The translations under genes and the position numbers were made by a program. Source: Salipaludibacillus keqinensis (lineage in GTDB: Bacteria > Bacillota > Bacilli > Bacillales > Salisediminibacteriaceae). From it: a stretch of 64,000 nucleotides of DNA. A model generated the notes under the pieces. It was not told where the DNA came from. It saw nothing but the letters and a program-made list of their open reading frames with translations, and made no database searches. The stretch covers positions 248,001 to 312,000 of the forward strand of contig NZ_PDOD01000004.1 of the NCBI RefSeq assembly GCF_003226325.1. The letters run 5' to 3'. This document shows positions 8,349 to 17,615 of the stretch, one piece after another. The number at the start of each line of letters is the position of its first letter. Positions within the stretch are counted from its first letter, which is position 1.

Positions 8349-10040
8349 TTAATAATCTAATTCTTCAATTGCCTGAACATCTTCACCTGTATCCATAAAC
8401 GAAATGGTAATCTCATCACCAGGTTCAATGAAGACTGCCCGAGGATAAGAAGAGGCGTTAATCGTGAAAATCCGGTCATACTCTTCAATTAAAATTCTGA
8501 TGGTTACATTTTCTTCCCGGTCCCATTTATATACACGCTCTACGGTTGCTGTGATTTCGACCATATCTGTGTATTCGCCAGGAACAACGTCATCATCGGT
8601 TCTTGACGAAAGCTCAAGCTGGTAAGCGCCGAAAGCTTCACGTTTTGTTTCACCATAGCCATAAATGTTTTCGTCGCGGGCACTGATTAACATGATTTGT
8701 CGTAAAACGGAATTTCGATCCATTAATGGGACGACCCAAGTGTACTGACCGTAAATATTATACAGCGACGGAGTTCCGGCAACGTAATCGTCACGTCGGA
8801 ATGTACGTTCAGCCAAATCCATAGCGGTTCGACCATTCAAAGAGCCACTGGCATCTCTGAAATAATTCAATTCGCCTGTTCGAGCATCAAAGAGGGTGAA
8901 ACCAACCATTGATCTGGAGGCCTCCTGACCTTCACTTTGCAGACGCATATGATCAGTAAACCAGCTAAGTTGCAAGTCTTGGTTGACGACACCAGTGACA
9001 GAGTCTGTTTCTCCCCACCCCGTAGGTTCGGTCAACCCTTCACGGCCGAAAAAGCGGTTAATGAGTCCTTGCTTGTAAATACCAAACCAATTGTTTCGTT
9101 CCTCTGCAATATGGGGAGGATAGATTCTATTCACCCATTCAGGGGCAGCTTCTTTTTCAAATTTCTCTGTTTCACCTGAGTCTGGATCGACGATAATCAC
9201 ACCATCTACTTCAGCTACTCTTCGAAATTCAGTGAAATGACCGTAGCTGACAATGTAGAATGGATTTCCTTCTCCATCTATTTCAAAAGTTGTATCGAGC
9301 ATCACAACATTAGGGTGCTGTGACCGAACATGACGCTCTAAGTTTTCATGGAAAAATGCTGAAGGCACGTAATTCATTTCAGTTAAAACGAGCTCAGGAT
9401 CTTCTCGAGGATTTTCTGCGCTAACCATAATATATCCAGGAGCGTGATCACTTCTGAACCAACGAAAGATCCCATCGTATTCGATTGGAGTAATCCAGTA
9501 AAGTGACTCGTTAACACGTTGAATGCGTGTATTACCTAAATTATAAAAAGCGGGATTATCCAATTGTCCCATTAAAATATCAGAGCGATATTCTGCGTAG
9601 CTTCTTGGAACGACGGGAATATGTTCTTCGTTTACAGGATTTAAATCCTCAACAGTAACTTCTTCACCATCTGAAATATCGAATTTTACATCCGCTAGAA
9701 ATAAAGGCTGAAGCATCCAAAAGACTGTAAATCCAATTAAAATAACCACACCGATTCCGGCACCGGTTGTCGCTTGCTTCTTTCGGAATGTTTTCATAAA
9801 CATGAAAATCAAAGTATTATCTACAATTAATCCAATTCCAATAATAGGTAAATAAGCTGCGATGACGGCGGTCAAGCTTTGATCTAATAAGCCTATGTAA
9901 AATAACAAAAGTCCGTAAATAAATCCAATGACATATCTAACAGGAATCCATTTACGAAACATGGCCATTTTCCACCAACTTAGTTGAAGAGGAAGGAATA
10001 ATAAAGCCAAGAGTGCACTAGCTAAAATCATTTGAATCAT
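8349..10040 (-). CDS. Membrane-anchored protein of unknown function
   Basis: This 563-residue protein has four predicted N-terminal membrane segments (about residues 3-20, 38-52, 58-80 and 98-116) and a large domain of about 440 residues expected outside the membrane. The large part has alternating strand-like segments and ends in a small domain (about 490-563) with an OB-like character (YTDMVEITATVERVYKWD). I recognise no catalytic motif. It diverges from yfmR. The family occurs in Bacillaceae as far as I recall, but I do not know its role, and I assign none. Confidence 0.75.
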   Translation of the reverse strand: MIQMILASALLALLFLPLQLSWWKMAMFRKWIPVRYVIGFIYGLLLFYIGLLDQSLTAVIAAYLPIIGIGLIVDNTLIFMFMKTFRKKQATTGAGIGVVILIGFTVFWMLQPLFLADVKFDISDGEEVTVEDLNPVNEEHIPVVPRSYAEYRSDILMGQLDNPAFYNLGNTRIQRVNESLYWITPIEYDGIFRWFRSDHAPGYIMVSAENPREDPELVLTEMNYVPSAFFHENLERHVRSQHPNVVMLDTTFEIDGEGNPFYIVSYGHFTEFRRVAEVDGVIIVDPDSGETEKFEKEAAPEWVNRIYPPHIAEERNNWFGIYKQGLINRFFGREGLTEPTGWGETDSVTGVVNQDLQLSWFTDHMRLQSEGQEASRSMVGFTLFDARTGELNYFRDASGSLNGRTAMDLAERTFRRDDYVAGTPSLYNIYGQYTWVVPLMDRNSVLRQIMLISARDENIYGYGETKREAFGAYQLELSSRTDDDVVPGEYTDMVEITATVERVYKWDREENVTIRILIEEYDRIFTINASSYPRAVFIEPGDEITISFMDTGEDVQAIEELDY

Positions 10041-10224
10041 GTTTTCACCTCGTTCATTATAATAGAAGCATGAATTACTAAAATAGTTTACGTTGTCTGG
10101 ATCTATAAAGTTTCAACGCATACCATCATTATCTTATCACAATCAAACATGGATCGAACCTATACCTGTGCGTTTTTTTCAGATACAATAAGGAATTAGA
10201 GTAATCAGTGAAGGATGATGAAAA

Positions 10225-12135
10225 ATGAGCATGTTTCGAGTGGAACAATTACATAAAACTTTTGGAGAAAAGACGTTATTTAATCATATTTCCTTTTCTA
10301 TTGAAAAGAAGCAACGAATAGGACTTATTGGAGTGAACGGAACAGGAAAATCAACACTGTTAAAAGTTCTGGCAGGCATTGAAGGGAAAGAAGAAGGACA
10401 ATTGATTCATGCTAACGACTTTACTATTGAGTATTTACCTCAAGATCCGGAGCTAGAGGAGGGTTTAACCGTATTAGAGCAAGTATATTATGGTGACTCA
10501 CCAGTGATGAGGACGTTGAGAGGTTATGAAGAAGCTTTAATGAACTTGGAAAAGGATCCGATGAATGAAGGGACTCAGAAAAAATTAGCTTCTATGCAGC
10601 AAAAAATGGACGAACTGGATGCGTGGGAAGCAAGTACAATGGCGAAAACGATCCTGACGAAGTTAGGCGTTTCGCAATTCACTAAGAAAGTCGACCATTT
10701 ATCCGGCGGACAGCGAAAACGAGTTTCTATAGCCAAATCTTTAATTCAGCCTGTGGATCTGCTTTTACTAGACGAGCCGACAAACCATTTAGATAACATA
10801 ACGATTGAATGGCTAGAAGGTTTCTTAGCACAATATCCCGGTGCCATTATGCTGATCACCCATGACCGCTATTTCCTAAACAGAGTGACTAAAAGAATTT
10901 TTGAATTGGATCATGGAGAGCTTTATCAATATGAGGGGAATTACGAGTTATTTTTAGAAAAAAAGGCTGAACGGGAAATAGATCAAGAGAATCAAGAAAA
11001 TAAAAGACAGAACCTACTGCGTCGAGAGCTTGCATGGTTAAAACGCGGGGCAAAGGCTCGTACGACGAAACAAAAAGCGAGAAAACAGCGAGTAGAAGCG
11101 ATTCAAGAGGATACTCCACTAACGAAGCAAGGGGATGTGGATTTTGCTATCGGCTCTACTCGATTGGGTAAAAAGGTAATTGTATTAGATCAAATATCTA
11201 AATCGTATGATGAAGAAACTCTCATTGACCAGTTTAGTTATCTCATCATCCCTGGGGACAGATTAGGAATTATTGGACCGAACGGAATTGGAAAAACGAC
11301 TCTCTTGAACATGATGGCCCAACGGATAAAGCCCGACTCTGGAACAATTGAAACTGGAGAAACGGTGAAGATAGGTTATTATACGCAAAACCATGAAGAA
11401 CTAGATGGGAACTTACGAATGATCGAGTATATTAAACAAACAGCCGAAGTGGTGCATACGGCTGATGGACAGGTCGTAACTGCTGAGCAAATGTTGGAAA
11501 GGTTTTTATTTTCCCGGGCGATGCAATGGACCCACATCCGACGCTTATCAGGTGGAGAAAGGCGTCGATTGTATTTGTTAAAGACTTTAATGGAAGAACC
11601 TAACGTGCTTTTTTTAGACGAGCCAACAAACGATTTGGATACACAAACCCTTTCTGTACTGGAAGATTACCTTGATCAGTTTCCAGGCGTGGTAATTACT
11701 GTTTCCCATGATCGGTATTTCCTTGACAGAGTGGTCGATAAGTTAATTGTTTTCAAAGGGCAGGGGCAGATTGATCGCTATTTCGGTTCCTATTCTGAAT
11801 GGTTAGCTGAAGAGAAGGAGAAGGAAGTTTCACAGCCGGTAGTGAGCCAATCGAATGTAAAACCTTCTAATCAGCCTAATAAGAAAGCAAAACCTAAAAA
11901 GCTTTCTTATAAAGACCAGCAGGAATGGAACTCAATTGAAGATACCATTGCTCAGTTAGAAGAAAAGTTAGAATCTATTGGAAAAGAGATCGAAGAAACA
12001 GGTAGTGATTTTGATAAGGCAAGAGACCTATTTGAGGCGCAAAAGCTGACAGAAGAAGAATTGGAAAAAGCTATGGAACGATGGACGGAATTATCGATGA
12101 TCGTTGAGGAATTAGAAGAGGATAAACAGAAGTAG
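10225..12135 (+). CDS. yfmR: ABC-F family ATPase YfmR
   Basis: This 636-residue ABC-F protein has two ATPase domains. The first has Walker A GVNGTGKS (about 37-44), LSGGQRKR and LLLLDEPTNHLD; the second has GPNGIGKT (about 352-359), LSGGERRRLY and VLFLDEPTNDLD. The basic linker between them contains KRGAKARTTKQKARKQR, and a C-terminal coiled coil of about 80 residues ends the protein, as in YfmR/Uup. Such proteins bind the ribosomal E site; B. subtilis YfmR relieves stalling in partnership with EF-P, as I recall. Start ATG follows AAGGATG at normal spacing. Single gene with a shared terminator. Confidence 0.9.
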   Translation: MSMFRVEQLHKTFGEKTLFNHISFSIEKKQRIGLIGVNGTGKSTLLKVLAGIEGKEEGQLIHANDFTIEYLPQDPELEEGLTVLEQVYYGDSPVMRTLRGYEEALMNLEKDPMNEGTQKKLASMQQKMDELDAWEASTMAKTILTKLGVSQFTKKVDHLSGGQRKRVSIAKSLIQPVDLLLLDEPTNHLDNITIEWLEGFLAQYPGAIMLITHDRYFLNRVTKRIFELDHGELYQYEGNYELFLEKKAEREIDQENQENKRQNLLRRELAWLKRGAKARTTKQKARKQRVEAIQEDTPLTKQGDVDFAIGSTRLGKKVIVLDQISKSYDEETLIDQFSYLIIPGDRLGIIGPNGIGKTTLLNMMAQRIKPDSGTIETGETVKIGYYTQNHEELDGNLRMIEYIKQTAEVVHTADGQVVTAEQMLERFLFSRAMQWTHIRRLSGGERRRLYLLKTLMEEPNVLFLDEPTNDLDTQTLSVLEDYLDQFPGVVITVSHDRYFLDRVVDKLIVFKGQGQIDRYFGSYSEWLAEEKEKEVSQPVVSQSNVKPSNQPNKKAKPKKLSYKDQQEWNSIEDTIAQLEEKLESIGKEIEETGSDFDKARDLFEAQKLTEEELEKAMERWTELSMIVEELEEDKQK

Positions 12136-12193
12136 AAAAGAATTCTGTTCGTAAGAATAGTTAGTTGTGAAATGTAGTTCTTGCAGTAAGAAA

Positions 12194-12233
12194 AAAGCTC
12201 CACATACCTGTGTTTGAAGGTGTGTGGAGCTTT
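12194..12233. terminator. Bidirectional terminator between yfmR and kynU
   Basis: AAAGCTCCACATACC pairs with GGTGTGTGGAGCTTT (15-bp stem including wobble) around a ten-base loop between convergent genes. Confidence 0.85.
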
Positions 12234-12345
12234 AATATATTCTAGGTAAAATCATAACGGTGATAGTCATAAGAATCTAATAAGTTTAATTTACAAGATA
12301 GATATACCTTAAAAGAAACTTTTCTACGTGTATGGATCATACTGA

Positions 12346-13623
12346 CTAGGCAATAACATTTCGCTCGTTTGAAAAACGTTCATAAGACTTGCTTTCAAGA
12401 ATACTCTTTAATACTTGATATGTTTCCCAAACATCTGTAAAAGAAGTGTACAGAGGAGCAGGGGCGAAACGAATGAAATGAGGTGCTCGAAAGTCAGGTA
12501 TGACCCCACGTGTTTTCAAGTCTTTGCAGATTCTGGCTGCATCAGGATGAGACAAGGCTAGGTGGCCACCACGACGATGGTCTTCTTCAGGTGTAATAAA
12601 TTCGATTCTATCATCTAATAATTTAAGCTCGCTAAATAATTTTCTCATGAAAGCAGTCATACGAAGAGATTTTTCTCTAATAGTTGCTATTCCAGCCTCT
12701 TGAAACATTTCAAGTGATCCTTGGAGAGGAGCACAGTTTAATATATGAGGTGTGCCTAATTGAAAAGCGCTAGCATCATCTGCAGGAGTGAACGTGTGGG
12801 ACATATCAAATTGCTTTGATTTATCTGACCCGAACCAGCCTGTGAGACCAGGTTCTGTTCCATGATGCTTTTCATGGAGAAATAATCCTCCTACACCACC
12901 TGGGCCACTGTTTAAATATTTATAGGTACACCAGACAGCAAAATCACAGCCAGTTTCATGTAATTGATGAGGCACTACCCCAATGGAGTGTGCCAGATCA
13001 AATCCAATGATGATGTTTCTCTCGTGTGCAGCTTTAGTTAATTTGTTTAGATCTAACAATTGCCCACTTCGATAGAGGACAGATGGAAGTAAAATTAAAC
13101 AAATGTCTTCTGTCATTTTTTCGATGATCCTGTCTTCATTTAATGTTTGACCATCGGAACTGACCACTTTCATGAGGTTATCTGCAGGGTTAACCCCTTT
13201 CAGCTTCATTTGGCTTTCAAGAACATAAATATCTGTAGGGAAAGCTAAGTTATCTGTTAATATCTTTGTTTTAGTACCTTCAGGCTGATATAACGTAGAG
13301 ATTAGTTGATGAAGATTCGAAGTGATTGAGCCCGCTGTTGCTATTTCCTTCGGTGAGGCACCGATAAGTGGTGCCTTTAAACCAGATAGTTTTTCGCCAT
13401 AATAAAACCATGGATTTTCTCCATTCGTCCAGCCGTCAATGGCATACCTCTTCCAATCTTCAAGACTTGCTAGTAAAGAAGCTTCTGCCCGCTTAGATAA
13501 TAACCCTAAAGAATTTCCATCTAAGTAAATTGGGGAATCTTCAGGGAAATAAAACTCATCTCGAAAAATCGAGAGTTTGTCTTGTTTATCCAAATCTAAC
13601 GCTAGCTTATGTAATAAAGTCAT
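12346..13623 (-). CDS. kynU: Kynureninase
   Basis: This 425-residue pyridoxal-phosphate enzyme cleaves L-kynurenine or 3-hydroxykynurenine to (3-hydroxy)anthranilate and alanine in tryptophan breakdown. Family marks are IYLDGNSLGLLSKRA (N-terminus), GWTNGENPWFYYGEKLS, FDLAHSIG with the Asp that contacts the PLP nitrogen, and WCTYKYLNSGPGG with the Schiff-base lysine near residue 236. Length is normal. Start ATG follows GGAG by seven bases. Tryptophan dioxygenase and kynurenine formamidase genes, often adjacent, are not in this window, so the partners must lie elsewhere or the substrate must come from outside. Confidence 0.93.
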   Translation of the reverse strand: MTLLHKLALDLDKQDKLSIFRDEFYFPEDSPIYLDGNSLGLLSKRAEASLLASLEDWKRYAIDGWTNGENPWFYYGEKLSGLKAPLIGASPKEIATAGSITSNLHQLISTLYQPEGTKTKILTDNLAFPTDIYVLESQMKLKGVNPADNLMKVVSSDGQTLNEDRIIEKMTEDICLILLPSVLYRSGQLLDLNKLTKAAHERNIIIGFDLAHSIGVVPHQLHETGCDFAVWCTYKYLNSGPGGVGGLFLHEKHHGTEPGLTGWFGSDKSKQFDMSHTFTPADDASAFQLGTPHILNCAPLQGSLEMFQEAGIATIREKSLRMTAFMRKLFSELKLLDDRIEFITPEEDHRRGGHLALSHPDAARICKDLKTRGVIPDFRAPHFIRFAPAPLYTSFTDVWETYQVLKSILESKSYERFSNERNVIA

Positions 13624-13856
13624 CGTTACGCTCCAATTAACTGAGTTATTTAAAATAAAAGCTTTGTTTTCACTCCAAGTTGATTCTGAAAAATCAACTT
13701 AGGATAAAAGAAGTATGAATAAGGATAGACTCGGCTCAATATCTATAACCTCTAGTTTATCATGTATAGAATCATGTTAGGATAGATATGGCTTTTGATT
13801 AGAATAGCAATATTTAGGGAAAAAGAAAAAGACTTTCGAAAAAGGAGACTTTAGCT

Positions 13857-14627
13857 ATGCCTTTGAAAAATAAACATCCTTATCTATGGATAAACGCTTT
13901 AGCATTAATAGTCGTGATTACTGTAAATGCTCTGTCCAACATTCTTCCCTTTAATAACCTCTCTACGGGGGAAATATCAGATCAATTAAATGTGTTATTC
14001 ACCCCAGCGGGTTATGTGTTCAGTATTTGGAGTGTTATCTATTTATTTTTAGTAGTGTGGGCTATACGACCATTTATAGTTTCACATAAGCAAGACCTCC
14101 TTGCTTACGAAAAAATCGGTCCAGCTTTTGTTGTTAACGCAGTGCTTAACAGTATGTGGCTAGTTTTGTTTCACTACGAATTTTTTATTCTTACTCTATT
14201 TGTCATGGTGTCTCTCCTGATTAATTTAATTGTTATTTATAAAAGAATTAGATCTGTTAATGAGACAAGTATATGGATGAAATTACCATTTTCTATCTAT
14301 TTAGGGTGGATCTCTGTAGCAACTATTGTTAATGTAGGAATCTTTTTTAACACACTAGGCTTTGAGGAAGGATTGTGGTTATCCGCTGAAGGTTGGACGA
14401 TGACCTTATTAGGTATAGCCGTTTTATTAGGGATTTGGTTCACTTCTTATAATAGAGACGCCGTTTATCCACTTGTATTTGTTTGGGCGTTTATAGGAAT
14501 TGGTGTCGAAAGAAGCCATGAATTTCCTGTCCTTTCAACCTCGGCATATATTGCTGCTGGCGTCTTAGCGATTTATGTACTATCACAAATCTATTTGTTG
14601 AAAGGTTTCTATAAAAATAATGGTTGA
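13857..14627 (+). CDS. TspO/MBR-related tryptophan-rich membrane protein
   Basis: This 256-residue protein has about seven hydrophobic segments. Residues about 48-65 read FTPAGYVFSIWSVIYLFLV, the signature of the tryptophan-rich sensory protein (TspO/MBR) family, and conserved Trp and Asn residues follow (NSMWLVLFHYEFF). It is longer than classical TspO (about 160), as in a longer Bacillaceae subfamily. TspO proteins bind porphyrins and other hydrophobic ligands; the role here is not shown. Start ATG follows AAAGGAGA. It is followed by a 51-codon gene in the same direction. Confidence 0.65.
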   Translation: MPLKNKHPYLWINALALIVVITVNALSNILPFNNLSTGEISDQLNVLFTPAGYVFSIWSVIYLFLVVWAIRPFIVSHKQDLLAYEKIGPAFVVNAVLNSMWLVLFHYEFFILTLFVMVSLLINLIVIYKRIRSVNETSIWMKLPFSIYLGWISVATIVNVGIFFNTLGFEEGLWLSAEGWTMTLLGIAVLLGIWFTSYNRDAVYPLVFVWAFIGIGVERSHEFPVLSTSAYIAAGVLAIYVLSQIYLLKGFYKNNG

Positions 14628-14692
14628 AAATGTAACATAGTGGGTAAACCTATAATAGAATCAGAAATCCGCAGTAGAAGGAGGGTTCATCC

Positions 14693-14848
14693 ATGAATAT
14701 CACAAAACAAGATGTCCTTCGAAAAATAGATGATCTATCAGAAACAGAATTAAGAATCGTCTATACTTTTATTGAAGAATTCCGAATAGCAGAAGCAGAA
14801 CGTTCTTCCCAATTATATTTTGATAAAGATAGAATCCCACACGAATAA
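14693..14848 (+). CDS. Small protein of 51 residues, unknown function
   Basis: An ATG eight bases after GGAGGG opens a 51-codon frame (MNITKQDVLRKIDDLSETE..., ending DRIPHE) and is followed at once by a terminator. The product is charged and mostly helical (VLRKIDDLSETELRIVYTF). The good ribosome binding site, intact frame and terminator argue for a real gene. I do not recognise the family. Confidence 0.6.
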   Translation: MNITKQDVLRKIDDLSETELRIVYTFIEEFRIAEAERSSQLYFDKDRIPHE

Positions 14849-14873
14849 TAGATACAGCATATTTAAATACGAT

Positions 14874-14913
14874 AAACGCATTTTCCTCTATTAAAGAGTT
14901 CAATGCGTTTTTT
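14874..14913 (+). terminator. Rho-independent terminator
   Basis: AAACGCATT pairs with AATGCGTTT, with an inner CTCT/AGAG pair, and is followed by a T run. Confidence 0.85.
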
Positions 14914-15043
14914 CATTTGTGAAATTTCTTATGGAAGGAAGACTTTTAAGGTGTTTACACTTTATATTGTTGAAGCGCTATCATCATAACTCTTAAAGTT
15001 TGATGAATAATTTTTTTAGCTGAAAAGAAGCAGCACCAAGGCG

Positions 15044-16195
15044 CTACTTCTTATAATAGATTTTATTAGAAGGTATGTCTTCTTTGAAACCATCCCTAAT
15101 GAATGTTAACAGGTCATGGGCAACACCAATATCTTTGAAGATGACAAGCACCACGAGAATCAGCGGCCCCAAAAAGACCCCTACAACCCCAAAGATTTGA
15201 AAACCTACAAAGAGTGAAATTAATACGGCTAGGGCATTTAGATTCATGCTAGATGAAAGAATTTTCGGTTCAATAGATTGTCTTATCCCCACGGTTACGG
15301 CATAAACAATAGCTAAGCCGATCCCCATACTGATGTTCCCCGTGAAAAACATGTATAGAAACCAAGGGATTAAAATCGTACCTGACCCTAAGTAAGGCAA
15401 AATTTCGGCGATCCCCACAATCATGGCGATTGTTAAAGCATACTCCACCTGTAAGATGGCTAACCCTATGAGCACGACGACGGAAGCAATCATCATCAGA
15501 ATTAATTGTGCTTGAATGAATCCTATGACACGAAACTGGAACATAGTTTTAAAGGCTTTCGCTTTTTTCATAACCGGGGCAGGGGTGGCCAAATAAATAC
15601 CCCGAAAAAGTCTCTCCCAATCTTTCCCTATAAAATAAAAAGCAATGAATACAAATAAAAAGACAATTAAAAAGGTAGGAACGATAATAAGAACTTGAGT
15701 TAATCCATCTACAATTCCTTGACCAAGACCGGCAAGAGTTTCAGCTAATCTGTTTCCTAAAGTAGTAATCCCATCTTGTAAAGTCGCTTGTTGTTCGGGA
15801 GTAAGGGAATCCATCGCTCCGGTGACTTTTTGCCAAATAGGAAAGATCGATTCATTGAAAAAAGTCTGCATTTGAATGGAAGTTGTTTGAATCCACTGTG
15901 GAACAAAATCAGAAATTCTTCTTACACCAAATATGATTAAGAAGACGAGACCGGTAATCGCTCCGATTAAAGTGCTTAAACCAAGCAACAAGGCAACAAG
16001 AACAGCTAAAGCATTAGGAAGGTGGACTTTCTTCTTTAAAAAACGAATTAAAGGATAGAACATCCAGACGAGCAAGGCGGCAAACCAAAATGGATAGGAG
16101 ATGGTAAATAGCCAGCCTATTAGCCATAATAAAGATAGAACAACAATTGAAACAATTAATAGACGGGCAAAAAACCAAGCATGATTTTTATTCAT
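15044..16195 (-). CDS. AI-2E/PerM-type permease, YtvI-like
   Basis: The product is about 383 residues from the internal ATG, which is preceded by GGAGAA. An upstream in-frame ATG (16292-16294) would add 33 residues but has a poor ribosome binding site. There are two N-terminal helices (FFARLLIVSIVVLSLL, FWFAALLVWMFYPLI), a third after a basic loop, a soluble amphipathic stretch, then five C-terminal helices with the family segment LPYLGSGTILIPW and a final FLGPLILVVLVI. This is the AI-2E transporter superfamily; closeness to sporulation protein YtvI is my impression, not proven. Transported substrate unknown. Confidence 0.75.
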   Translation of the reverse strand: MNKNHAWFFARLLIVSIVVLSLLWLIGWLFTISYPFWFAALLVWMFYPLIRFLKKKVHLPNALAVLVALLLGLSTLIGAITGLVFLIIFGVRRISDFVPQWIQTTSIQMQTFFNESIFPIWQKVTGAMDSLTPEQQATLQDGITTLGNRLAETLAGLGQGIVDGLTQVLIIVPTFLIVFLFVFIAFYFIGKDWERLFRGIYLATPAPVMKKAKAFKTMFQFRVIGFIQAQLILMMIASVVVLIGLAILQVEYALTIAMIVGIAEILPYLGSGTILIPWFLYMFFTGNISMGIGLAIVYAVTVGIRQSIEPKILSSSMNLNALAVLISLFVGFQIFGVVGVFLGPLILVVLVIFKDIGVAHDLLTFIRDGFKEDIPSNKIYYKK

Positions 16196-16318
16196 GGCCA
16201 ATTCTCCATTCTTTCTTCTGACATAGGACGTTTTTTGGGTAGTGGTATGTTTCAGAATAATCATATCATAGCAGATTATTCCAATGAAAAACATTTTTCA
16301 CCAAGAATTTAATGGAAG

Positions 16319-17458
16319 TTATATGCGTTTTTTCCCTCGAAGTTCTTTTAACGAATAGTGTGTACCTCGCCACTCAATATGCCCATTTTTAATCGTTTTA
16401 TAAGCGGAGCGGCAAAGGCAATAGATAAACAACAAGCCATTGAAAGGCATCCATAAGACGAACCACGGTGAATCTTTCGTAAAACGACGATTTACCAAAT
16501 ACATCGCTATATAGAGAAACAGGGTGGCAAGAAATAAGCCGCGAGTGTATAGATTGGAAGAGAAAACCCCAATAAAAGGCAATACATGAAACAGAAACAA
16601 TACAAATGAGAAAGTGATCACGAGTAACGTGTTATAACGCATAAAAGCGAAAAGGTTCTTTTCTAATCCAGTTATGACTTGGCGTATATTTTCGTACCAT
16701 TGAATATGCAATATGTTTTTTCCGAAGGCTAATTGTTGCTTAAAGCCGGCCTCAACGACTTTCTTACCCAGTTTTAAATCATCATCGGGCGATAAGGATA
16801 ATGCTTGGTGGGTACCAATTTGCTGATAGACACGGGTATTAATGAGATTAAATGCTCCTACACCTGCATGTTTAAGTTGAATAAAATTCCATACACCTAG
16901 AATACTCCAATAGCTATGGAAGGCTCTGTAAGGCAATGTTCCCCCTATATTTTCGGGTATGACCGTTAGATGATCAAGTTGTTTTGATTGGATGCAGTGG
17001 ACGGCCTTGGCAAGGGCAGTTTTGGAAAAGATCACATCACCATCAGCAAACAAATAATAATCCCCTTTGGCATATTTGGTTCCTTGATACAACGCATGAT
17101 TCTTTCCTAACCAGCCTTTAGGAAGAGAAGTGATCGTTATAATCTTTAACTTCTTACGATATCTATGCGTTTTTTTTATATTTTCAAGAAAAGAAAGGGT
17201 TTGGTCTGTAGAACGATCGTTAACAACAATCACTTCAAAGTTGCTATAATTAAGGTTTAATAATGATTGTACACTGCGGAAGATAGCTTGTTCTTCATTT
17301 TTTGCAGCGACGATGATACTAATGAATGGTTTACTAGAAGTGGAAGCTTGAGAGGAATAACGGTCTAACACAGTAATTTTACGTACGCCATGGTACCATT
17401 GAGAAGCAATGTATAATGCACCGGTAAAAATGACGATAGATAATATGAATAAGACCAT
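16319..17458 (-). CDS. Family 2 glycosyltransferase, membrane-associated
   Basis: This 379-residue protein has one N-terminal helix, a GT-A domain and about three C-terminal helices. GT2 marks are ISIIVAAKNEE (about 46-56), VVNDRSTDQT, the metal-binding FADGDV (about 138) and a downstream SPDDDLKLGKKV. The architecture resembles CrtQ/HpnB-type enzymes that glycosylate lipids or carotenoids, but the acceptor cannot be read from the sequence. Start ATG lies eight bases after GGAGG. It is 23 bp upstream of the YtvI-like gene on the same strand, so they may be cotranscribed. Confidence 0.8.
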   Translation of the reverse strand: MVLFILSIVIFTGALYIASQWYHGVRKITVLDRYSSQASTSSKPFISIIVAAKNEEQAIFRSVQSLLNLNYSNFEVIVVNDRSTDQTLSFLENIKKTHRYRKKLKIITITSLPKGWLGKNHALYQGTKYAKGDYYLFADGDVIFSKTALAKAVHCIQSKQLDHLTVIPENIGGTLPYRAFHSYWSILGVWNFIQLKHAGVGAFNLINTRVYQQIGTHQALSLSPDDDLKLGKKVVEAGFKQQLAFGKNILHIQWYENIRQVITGLEKNLFAFMRYNTLLVITFSFVLFLFHVLPFIGVFSSNLYTRGLFLATLFLYIAMYLVNRRFTKDSPWFVLWMPFNGLLFIYCLCRSAYKTIKNGHIEWRGTHYSLKELRGKKRI

Positions 17459-17615
17459 AATAGTGGTTCCTCCATCTATAATTGATTGAACTTATTTTAC
17501 CATTAACAGTAAGAAGTTGGCGAAGGCAAAGGTTTAATAAAATTAAATCCCATTGAATTAGGTCCGTTTATTCAGGGTATAGACCTAAACAGTCACATTG
17601 ATAGGAGTGGAGCAG

